This document shows, in pieces, positions 7,256 to 12,924 of a stretch of DNA of 20,264 nt. Positions within the stretch are counted from its first letter, which is position 1; every line of letters begins with the position of its first letter. Position numbers and translations under genes: made by a program. This DNA comes from Bacteroidales bacterium UBA1253 (GTDB lineage: Bacteria > Bacteroidota > Bacteroidia > Bacteroidales > Paludibacteraceae): assembly GCA_002308815.1 (NCBI GenBank), contig DBVX01000008.1:255-20518 (forward strand), given 5' to 3'. A model generated the notes under the pieces. That model was not told where the DNA came from, searched no databases, and saw only the letters and a program-made list of their open reading frames with translations.

Positions 7256-8536
7256 ATGAAACGCGTAGTAATAACAGGTATGGGCATCTGGTCCTGCATC
7301 GGGCAGGACCTGCAGACCGTCACCAGAAGCCTCAAAGAAGGACGTTCGGGAATCGTCTTTGACCCGAAGCGCATAGAATATGGTCTTCACTCCGGTCTTG
7401 TCGGTAATGTGCCACGACCCGACTTAAAACCTTTGCTACCCCGTAAGTTCCGTGCTACGATGTCCGAAGATGCAGAATATGCCTATATGGCAGCTCTTCA
7501 GGCGTTTGAGCAATCCGGCATATCGGATGATTTCCTTAACAAAAATGAAGTAGGTATTATCTTCGGTAATGATGCTAATATGCACATGTTGGATTATTTG
7601 CCGATTATGGATGAAGAGCACGATTCGATGATAATAGGTCCCAATGCGCTTTTTCAAGGAGAGACATCGTCTGTAACCATGAATTTGAGCGCGATATTTC
7701 ATATTAAAGGCATAAATCTATGTGTAGGGGCTGCTTGTGCAAGTAGTAGTCACGCGATAGGGTTGGCAGCCATGCTGATTCGTCAGGGACTGCAAGAAAC
7801 CATCTTGACAGGCGGTTCGTTTGTGTTGGATATGAGAGGTTCTGCCGCAACGGATGCACTTGAGGCTATCTCCCGTCGTAATAACGACCCTATTGGCGCA
7901 TCCCGCCCGTTTGATAAAGATAGAGACGGAATGGTTCCATCCGGTGGTGCCGCCGCATTGGTTTTGGAGGATTATGAACATGCGAAAGCGCGCGGAGCAA
8001 ACATTATGGCGGAGGTGGTTGGATATGGTTTCTCTTCCAACGGCATAGACGGGATATCCATGCCTTCAGCCGATGGTGAATACATCGCTATGAAGCGTGC
8101 GTTGGGCGATGCCGGGCTGCAACCATCGGATATTGATTACGTCAATGCTCACGCCACGTCCACCATCGCAGGTGACATAGAGGAAGCCAAAGCCCTCACC
8201 CGTCTCTTCTGCCATTCTATCTTATCTAGGGAATCTAGGGAATATAGGGAATCTAAGGAATCTAGGACATCTAGACCCTCTAGACCCTATATATCTTCGA
8301 CCAAGTCGATGACCGGGCACGAGAACTGGATGGCAGGTGCGAGCGAGGCGGTATATAGTATTCTGATGATGCAAAACAATTTTGTGGCACCCAATATCAA
8401 TCTCGAAAACGTCATTGACGAAGCCAAAGACCTCAATATCGTCCGCAAGACAATCTATACCCCCGTCCGTACCGTTCTTTCCAACTCCTCCGGCATGGGA
8501 GGTACCAACAGCGCGCTTGTATTCCGCAAGATTTGA
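7256..8536 (+). CDS. beta-ketoacyl-ACP synthase (FabF-like, KAS II type)
   Basis: 426 residues starting MKRVVITGMGIWSCIG. The Cys-His-His active site of decarboxylating ketosynthases is intact: C161 in GAACASSSHAIG, H299 in NAHATST and H355 in KSMTGHENWMAGA, with K350 just before. It should condense malonyl-ACP with an acyl primer, probably on the carrier protein encoded 37 bp downstream. Residues 324-344 (SRESREYRESKESRTSRPSR and one more Pro) are an insertion encoded by seven 9-bp tandem units, between the H299 region and the K350/H355 strand. Segment 7501-7740 is near 40% GC against 57% at the 5' end. Which chain it makes cannot be read; the fold and chemistry are secure. Confidence 0.9.
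   Translation: MKRVVITGMGIWSCIGQDLQTVTRSLKEGRSGIVFDPKRIEYGLHSGLVGNVPRPDLKPLLPRKFRATMSEDAEYAYMAALQAFEQSGISDDFLNKNEVGIIFGNDANMHMLDYLPIMDEEHDSMIIGPNALFQGETSSVTMNLSAIFHIKGINLCVGAACASSSHAIGLAAMLIRQGLQETILTGGSFVLDMRGSAATDALEAISRRNNDPIGASRPFDKDRDGMVPSGGAAALVLEDYEHAKARGANIMAEVVGYGFSSNGIDGISMPSADGEYIAMKRALGDAGLQPSDIDYVNAHATSTIAGDIEEAKALTRLFCHSILSRESREYRESKESRTSRPSRPYISSTKSMTGHENWMAGASEAVYSILMMQNNFVAPNINLENVIDEAKDLNIVRKTIYTPVRTVLSNSSGMGGTNSALVFRKI
8225..8287 (+). repeat. nine-bp minisatellite inside the ketosynthase gene
   Basis: Seven consecutive 9-nt units, the first two being TCTAGGGAA, then TATAGGGAA, TCTAAGGAA, TCTAGGACA and two of TCTAGACCC. They are exactly in frame and encode SRE-like tripeptides (residues 324-344). 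Such TCTAG-type units look like intergenic repeat DNA captured in a coding region. Confidence 0.9.
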
Positions 8537-8539
8537 TAA

Positions 8540-8565
8540 CTGACATCATTGTAATCTGACATCAT
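8540..8565 (+). repeat. direct repeat in the ketosynthase-carrier protein spacer
   Basis: CTGACATCAT occurs at 8540-8549 and 8556-8565, filling most of the 37-bp gap. It is another short-repeat spacer in this operon with no known function. Confidence 0.6.
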
Positions 8566-8573
8566 ATACAACT

Positions 8574-8816
8574 ATGACCCGACAGGAAATTCAGGAAAAA
8601 GTAACCGCGTTTATGACTGACCGGCTGGAGTACGAACCAAGTGTCATTGTTCCCGATGCGGAACTCAAACGCGACCTCGGCATGACATCGCTTGATGCCG
8701 TGGAGACATCCCTTTTTATGCGCCGCACCTTCGGTTTCCAACCGGAGCGGGGGGCTCTCAAAATGCTCGTCACCCTTCAAGATTTGTACGACTATATAGA
8801 ACAGCATCAGGGATGA
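8574..8816 (+). CDS. acyl carrier protein
   Basis: 80 residues, typical ACP size. The phosphopantetheine site is LGMTSLDAVE, with S39 as the attachment serine. The usual DSL reads TSL, so the conserved Asp before the serine is Thr. Helix pattern otherwise fits, with VTLQDLYDYI near the C-terminus. It follows the ketosynthase by 37 bp and would carry the growing chain for the ketosynthase, reductase, condensation-like protein and acyl ligase. The Asp-to-Thr change may narrow which phosphopantetheinyl transferase modifies it. After this gene the cluster is interrupted by hipBA. Confidence 0.88.
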   Translation: MTRQEIQEKVTAFMTDRLEYEPSVIVPDAELKRDLGMTSLDAVETSLFMRRTFGFQPERGALKMLVTLQDLYDYIEQHQG

Positions 8817-8850
8817 TGATGGTGTATAGTGTGGTAGAGTAATAAAATAT

Positions 8851-8908
8851 TATTACTTTTATGTGCAAAATCGCATAAAATAACATTATTTTATTACTTT
8901 TATTTGCA
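8851..8908 (+). promoter_or_regulatory. operator-like boxes upstream of hipBA
   Basis: A 17-bp box recurs with one mismatch at 8851-8867 (TATTACTTTTATGTGCA) and 8892-8908 (TATTACTTTTATTTGCA), 41 bp apart, close to four helical turns. The first overlaps an inverted repeat TTTTATG (8857-8863) / CATAAAA (8874-8880). The second overlaps the -33 element, so binding by the HTH antitoxin would block the promoter. Autoregulation is inference from the family. Confidence 0.6.
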
Positions 8909-8933
8909 TACATCAAATGTTTTTGTACCTTTG
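8903..8933 (+). promoter_or_regulatory. hipBA promoter
   Basis: TTTG (8903-8906), 19 bp, TACCTTTG (8926-8933): a full match to the Bacteroidota consensus and among the best promoters in the window. Transcription should start near 8940, 12 nt before the antitoxin ATG at 8952. Confidence 0.75.
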
Positions 8934-8951
8934 CGGCAAATTTCGAAAACT

Positions 8952-9248
8952 ATGATTGAACTCACGATGAATACACCTGATTCGGAGGCGAGAGAATTGG
9001 CTGCCCGCGTCAAGAAACGTCGGTTAGCACTACATATGACGCAAGCGGAATTGGCACAGCGAGCCGGCATGCTATTACCTACGTATCGCCGTTTTGAGCA
9101 GACATCCCAAATCTCGCTGCGAGGATTATTATCCATCGCCTATGCGCTTAATGCATTGGATGATTTTCACTCGCTCTTCGCATCCAAGACGTGGAACACA
9201 ATGGACGAGATGTTAGCAGAGTCGCAATCTAAGAAACACGTGCGCTGA
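8952..9248 (+). CDS. hipB: HipB-type HTH antitoxin/repressor
   Basis: 98 residues from the ATG at 8952; the in-frame ATG at 8904 lies upstream of the predicted transcription start and is rejected, while an ATG at 8967 is an alternative. An XRE-family helix-turn-helix covers about 18-69, with MTQAELAQRAGMLLPTYRRF as its recognition part. Family members bind operators and the HipA kinase, silencing both promoter and toxin. The stop overlaps the hipA start by one base (TGATG), the usual coupled arrangement. The repeated boxes at 8851-8908 are its likely targets. The pair sits between the ACP and acyl ligase genes and shares their orientation. Confidence 0.85.
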   Translation: MIELTMNTPDSEARELAARVKKRRLALHMTQAELAQRAGMLLPTYRRFEQTSQISLRGLLSIAYALNALDDFHSLFASKTWNTMDEMLAESQSKKHVR

Positions 9249-10348
9249 TGGCTGAATTGACCCAAATAGAAGTATGGATGCACGGACGACAAGTCGGACG
9301 GTTAGGTCTAACGCCGAATAAGCCGCAGACTTGCGCATTTGAGTATTCGGCAGAGTGGCTCCGGAACGGATTTAGTATCTCTCCTTTCGAGTTGCCGATT
9401 ACACCCGGTTTGAAGATAGCTCCATACCATCCTTTTGAGGGTTCTTTTGGCGTGTTTGCCGATAGTCTTCCCGATGGTTGGGGGAAACTGGTGCTTCATC
9501 GCTATTTGATGCAAAAAGGCATCAATAGCAATAATCTCAATATTTTAGAGCGTCTCTGCTTGGTTGGTCAAAACGGACGCGGCGCATTAGAATTTCGACC
9601 GGACAGAAGCCTGCATAATACGCCTGAGTACCTCGATTTTGAGCGCTTAGCCGCAGAGTCGGATTCTATTTTGGCAGACGATGCGTATATGGGAGAGCAT
9701 CTCGAAGAGTTGGTGCAACGTGGCGGTTCGCCGGGCGGCGCAAGACCGAAGATCTTTATTAAGCAAGATGATGTCGAATGGCTCGTTAAGTTTCGCGCAA
9801 AGGGAGACAAGAAAACTGTGGGAAAGGAGGAATACCGCTATTCGCTTCTCGCTAAACAATGCGGTATTGAAATGCCCGAAACGCGACTGTTTGAAGACCA
9901 ATGGTTCGCGACCCAACGTTTTGACCGTAAGTCGGATGGCACCAAGATCCATGTGGTAACGGCAAGCGGACTGCTGCAGGCAGACTACACGATTCCCTGT
10001 ATGGATTATCAGCATATCTTCGCGTTAGCCAACCGATTGACGCATTCAATGGAAGAAGCAAAAAAAATCTATCGTCTGATGTGCTTCAATGTGATTATTG
10101 GCAACTGCGATGACCATGCACGCAATTTTGCATTCATCTATGATAAGGGCTGGCACTTCTCGCCGGCATACGATCTGCTACCATGTGGTACTGCCGGCGA
10201 CTATCATACCACCTCCGTCAACGATAATCCGCTCCCCAAACGCGAAGATTGCCTCCGCTTGGCAGAAAAAGTCGGCTTGAACGCGAATCAAGCAATGCAA
10301 ATCTACGATGAAATAGAGAACAGACGCAGAGTGTATAAATTCGTTTAA
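9248..10348 (+). CDS. hipA: HipA-family serine/threonine kinase toxin
   Basis: 366 residues, shorter than the 440 of E. coli HipA. It begins with a HipA N-terminal domain (VWMHGRQVGRLGL) and continues with kinase motifs: GGSPGGARPK at 159-168, corresponding to the flexible Gly-rich loop with its regulatory serine, VKF with K181, NCDDHARNF at 286-294 as the catalytic loop with D288/D289 and N293, and SPAYDLLP with D309 for metal binding. All look intact, so it is probably active. HipA kinases phosphorylate translation factors or tRNA synthetases and cause growth arrest; the target here is unknown. No other promoter is evident before the acyl ligase gene 39 bp downstream, so that gene may be transcribed from the hipBA promoter. 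Confidence 0.88.
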   Translation: MAELTQIEVWMHGRQVGRLGLTPNKPQTCAFEYSAEWLRNGFSISPFELPITPGLKIAPYHPFEGSFGVFADSLPDGWGKLVLHRYLMQKGINSNNLNILERLCLVGQNGRGALEFRPDRSLHNTPEYLDFERLAAESDSILADDAYMGEHLEELVQRGGSPGGARPKIFIKQDDVEWLVKFRAKGDKKTVGKEEYRYSLLAKQCGIEMPETRLFEDQWFATQRFDRKSDGTKIHVVTASGLLQADYTIPCMDYQHIFALANRLTHSMEEAKKIYRLMCFNVIIGNCDDHARNFAFIYDKGWHFSPAYDLLPCGTAGDYHTTSVNDNPLPKREDCLRLAEKVGLNANQAMQIYDEIENRRRVYKFV

Positions 10349-10365
10349 CTTGCCGACCGGAAGTT

Positions 10366-10387
10366 AAAAACCGAATACTGAATACTT
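10366..10387 (+). repeat. spacer repeat copy 2, before the acyl ligase
   Basis: This copy matches 7231-7252 at 19 of 22 positions and ends one base before the ligase ATG. It contains the heptamers CCGAATA and CTGAATA. Its placement right after an inserted cassette parallels copy 1. Confidence 0.6.
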
Positions 10388-11956
10388 ATGACTCGCAACT
10401 ACTTGGAAATCTTAGCGGGAACCATCCGCAATAACTGGAATCAACCCGCCCTGACGGATTTCTATCTCACGGAAGATGGCAAAGCCCAAGACACCTCTCG
10501 GGGCAACCACTATACTTTCGGCGAAATGTATGCCGAGATTGTCCGGGTTGCTGATTTTCTCACGCAACTCGGTCTGCAAAAAGGAGACCATATCGCTATC
10601 TGCGGTGCCAACTCCTCCCATTGGGTGATTGCTTACCTTGCCATCGCGAAGATGCAAGGTGTGTCGGTCACTGTTATACATTCGCTCCAACTCGATGAAA
10701 TTGCTCGTCTTATCGATTTCTCCGATGCGAAAGCTCTATTTGTGGATAGAGAAATATGGGATGAGTTGAAAGAGCAATCACTTTCGCAAATAGAGAATGT
10801 GATTAGTCTAGATAATTGGCAAATTCTGCATACAATTATTACAGAATCCCGCCAGCCAGCCACCGTTCAACTGACAGTCAAAGCCAACGTCACTACAACG
10901 TCAAACCAATTACGAGCCTCTGTCTCTTTCCCGCAAGTGGCTTATGATACTCTCGCCATGATTTGCTTTACGTCGGGTTCAACTGGAAATCCGAAAGGAG
11001 TTATGCTTTCTATAGCAAGCATAAGCAATAATGTCGCATATAAACTTGATGTTTTTTCGCATTATGTCGGCACAAACGTTTTGGCTATCTTGCCTTTTGC
11101 CCACATTTACGGTCTTGTTATAGAATTACTTTTGCCATTATGCGCCGGAGCAATTACGAATATTATTCTTTCTGAAAAGCTAACAATAAAGAGCATGTTT
11201 AAATCTTCTATGCTTCTTAAACCTAAAATCATATTCGTAGTGCCTCAAGTTATTGATTATATCATAAATGAAAATATTGAAATTTCACAAATCTTTGACG
11301 GATTAGATTTTCTTTCGATTGGAGGTTCTGAACTAACATTGCAAGCTGAAAGATATTTACAACAAAACAATATCGGGATTGCAATTGGCTACGGGGCGAC
11401 TGAGTGTGGAACGAGAATAACATTAGCGACTGCTAATGAATTCAAAAGCCGTTCTGTAGGTAAAGTTGTAGATGGCTTAATCTTGCGCATTGCTCACAAC
11501 GGAGAAATCCTTGTCAAAGGTGAGAATGTGATGCTCGGCTATTATAAAGACCCGGAAGCGACAGCGCAGAAGATAGATGCGGACGGCTGGCTCCATACGG
11601 GCGATAAAGGGCATCTGGACGAGGACGGCTATCTCTATGTGGAAGGCCGCCTCGAGCAAGACATCATCGTTCTCCCCAACGGCGAGAACATCCACCCTGA
11701 GGACATCGAAAGCAAAATCAATGCCCTGCCGGAAGTGAAAGAATCCATTGTCTTCGCCCGTGACGGTCACCTCGTTGCCATTGTGGTTTCTCAAACTCCC
11801 CTCGCCTTAGGAGAGGGGAAGGGGATGAGGCTGTCAGTACTCCGCACCATCAATCCCCAACTTCCCCTCTACTCTCAACTTTATGATGTGGAGATTACGG
11901 ATTTTCCTCTGCAAAGAACTGAGAAACAGACGATAAAAAGGTATCTCTATAAGTGA
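10388..11956 (+). CDS. adenylate-forming acyl-CoA/acyl-ACP ligase
   Basis: 522 residues of the ANL superfamily. Motifs: FTSGSTGNPKGV (ATP-binding A3 core T195-G204), LPFAHIYGLV, SIGGSEL, AIGYGATECG (A5), GWLHTGDKGHLDEDG (D406, A7) and LPNGENIHPEDIE (A8). It should activate a carboxylic acid with ATP and transfer it to CoA or the cluster ACP. At the C-terminus the A10 loop reads QRTEKQTIKRYLYK, where the position of the usual catalytic Lys appears to be Thr515. Residues about 470-482 come from a captured palindromic repeat. GC content falls to 25-32% at 11161-11340 against 60% at 11641-11700, so the central substrate-binding part may have a different origin from the ends. Substrate unknown. 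Confidence 0.88.
   Translation: MTRNYLEILAGTIRNNWNQPALTDFYLTEDGKAQDTSRGNHYTFGEMYAEIVRVADFLTQLGLQKGDHIAICGANSSHWVIAYLAIAKMQGVSVTVIHSLQLDEIARLIDFSDAKALFVDREIWDELKEQSLSQIENVISLDNWQILHTIITESRQPATVQLTVKANVTTTSNQLRASVSFPQVAYDTLAMICFTSGSTGNPKGVMLSIASISNNVAYKLDVFSHYVGTNVLAILPFAHIYGLVIELLLPLCAGAITNIILSEKLTIKSMFKSSMLLKPKIIFVVPQVIDYIINENIEISQIFDGLDFLSIGGSELTLQAERYLQQNNIGIAIGYGATECGTRITLATANEFKSRSVGKVVDGLILRIAHNGEILVKGENVMLGYYKDPEATAQKIDADGWLHTGDKGHLDEDGYLYVEGRLEQDIIVLPNGENIHPEDIESKINALPEVKESIVFARDGHLVAIVVSQTPLALGEGKGMRLSVLRTINPQLPLYSQLYDVEITDFPLQRTEKQTIKRYLYK
11797..11830 (+). repeat. palindromic repeat element captured in the ligase gene
   Basis: TCCCCTC (11797-11803) faces GAGGGGA (11813-11819), followed by AGGGGATGAGG. 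This form resembles the scattered CCCCTC...GAGGGG palindromes of many Bacteroidota genomes. It is in frame and codes for PLALGEGKGMR. Confidence 0.65.
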
Positions 11957-11969
11957 TGGTGACACTCCG

Positions 11970-11993
11970 ATAACGCCTCATTCGGGTCGTTAT
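11970..11993 (+). terminator. probable terminator after the ligase gene
   Basis: ATAACG (11970-11975) pairs with CGTTAT (11988-11993); CTC/GGG pairs extend the stem around an ATTC loop. A T-rich stretch (TATTATATTCTT) follows, 14 bp after the ligase stop, and would close the cluster's transcript. Confidence 0.5.
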
Positions 11994-12084
11994 TATATTC
12001 TTAATATATTGCCGAAAAAAAATATAAGCAAACTCTCGCAAATCGGCGCAATTGCTTAAAAAATCGGTTAAAGTTATGAAATGA

Positions 12085-12116
12085 TTTGTTCGGTATTGAA
12101 AAATGCCGTAACTTTG
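12085..12116 (+). promoter_or_regulatory. promoter of the YafQ-type toxin-antitoxin operon
   Basis: TTTG (12085-12088), 20 bp, TAACTTTG (12109-12116). Both elements match the Bacteroidota consensus. The leader to the antitoxin ATG is about 135 nt and holds two tiny ORFs. Confidence 0.7.
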
Positions 12117-12126
12117 CGCGCTTTTA

Positions 12127-12159
12127 ATGGACGTTACTCGGAAAGATTGTTCTTTGTAA
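12127..12159 (+). CDS. candidate 10-residue leader ORF
   Basis: ATG to TAA encoding MDVTRKDCSL, starting only a few bases after the predicted transcription start. It is closely followed (4 bp) by a second small ORF. It could be chance; expression is unproven. Confidence 0.2.
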   Translation: MDVTRKDCSL

Positions 12160-12163
12160 CGCT

Positions 12164-12229
12164 ATGAAGACCGTGTCGGTATCGTATGTTGGACAACCAA
12201 AGCGTAGTGACTACAAGAAAGGATATTAG
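12164..12229 (+). CDS. candidate 21-residue basic leader ORF
   Basis: The ORF encodes 21 residues, MKTVSVSYVGQPKRSDYKKG plus a final Tyr, and ends 29 bp before the antitoxin. It has a hydrophobic start and a basic tail, and codon use is not obviously random. It may be a leader peptide or the remnant of a larger gene. I do not recognise it. Confidence 0.3.
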   Translation: MKTVSVSYVGQPKRSDYKKGY

Positions 12230-12258
12230 AGTGGACTCAACCAATAAATGCCAAGTTT

Positions 12259-12474
12259 ATGATGCAGACGATGACAATAGAATACAGTCCGACGAATCGG
12301 TTGGTTCAGCCTGTTATTGAACTCATCCGGCAAGTGCGGGGGATTAAAATCCTCAGCGAATCGGAGAAATACGAGCCCAATGCTGAAACTCTCGCTGCGA
12401 TGAAGGAAGCCAGAACCGCAGACTTGAAGACGTACACGGATGTGGATGAAATGTTTAAGGATATTCTGGGGTAA
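12259..12474 (+). CDS. antitoxin of a YafQ-type toxin-antitoxin pair
   Basis: 71 residues, starting MMQTMTIEYSPTNRLVQPVI. No DNA-binding fold is certain by eye. The C-terminal half is acidic and helical (DLKTYTDVDEMFKDILG), as expected for the part that wraps a RelE-superfamily toxin. Recognition rests mainly on position: it ends two bases before the toxin start and shares its promoter. The segment LIRQVRGIKIL may form the dimer or toxin contact. Antitoxins of this kind are short-lived and usually repress their operon together with the toxin. The exact family is uncertain. Confidence 0.7.
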   Translation: MMQTMTIEYSPTNRLVQPVIELIRQVRGIKILSESEKYEPNAETLAAMKEARTADLKTYTDVDEMFKDILG

Positions 12475-12476
12475 GT

Positions 12477-12764
12477 GTGTACGAGTTAAAACCAACTGAT
12501 CAGTTTAAGAAAGACTTGAAACTCTGTGAGCGAAGAGGTTGTGATATGCAGGATCTCAGGATCGCATTGGAGTTTTTGAAAAATAATGGACAAGTTCCGG
12601 CTGATTATCTGCCACACAAGTTAGTAGGGCGTAACTACAAGGGTTTTTGGGAATGCCATATTGAACCTGATTGGTTGTTGGTCTATGATATTCAAGAAAC
12701 AGTGTGTTTGGTTGCTTTAGTTAGAACGGGTACGCACTCTGATTTATTCAAAAAATCGAAATAA
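12477..12764 (+). CDS. YafQ-family mRNA interferase toxin
   Basis: 95 residues beginning at a GTG codon two bases after the antitoxin stop. The sequence follows YafQ closely: PHKLVGRNYKGFWECHIEPDWLLVYDI and RTGTHSDLF. The four residues important in E. coli YafQ (H50, H63, D67, H87) correspond to H47, H61, D65 and H87, so the toxin is probably active. YafQ cleaves mRNA in the ribosomal A site and stops growth. The GTG start may keep toxin below antitoxin levels. The pair lies between the biosynthetic cluster and the giant surface gene and has no evident link to either. Confidence 0.9.
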   Translation: MYELKPTDQFKKDLKLCERRGCDMQDLRIALEFLKNNGQVPADYLPHKLVGRNYKGFWECHIEPDWLLVYDIQETVCLVALVRTGTHSDLFKKSK

Positions 12765-12924
12765 ATTTTGCTTATATCGGTCATTTTGACTTACAGAAAG
12801 AACATATAGAACCTCTATAACATCTATCAAGAATCGAAAACCTATTTAACTACAAAAAAATATAAAAAAATCAACTTTTTGAAACCAATCATAGAAAATA
12901 ATTAACAAAAAATTTTATAAAATT
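12765..12924. other. AT-rich spacer before the giant surface gene
   Basis: This 160-bp stretch is very AT-rich with several A-runs. I found no clear TAnnTTTG promoter, terminator hairpin or ORF in it. The A-rich bases just before the ATG at 12925 may aid ribosome binding, as is usual in this phylum. Confidence 0.4.

Noticed and set aside
8225..8287. CRISPR-like short repeats
   Set aside because: The 9-bp units are directly tandem with no spacers and no cas genes are near. This is a coding minisatellite.
8904..8951. Upstream ATG for HipB
   Set aside because: It lies before the predicted transcription start and inside the promoter.
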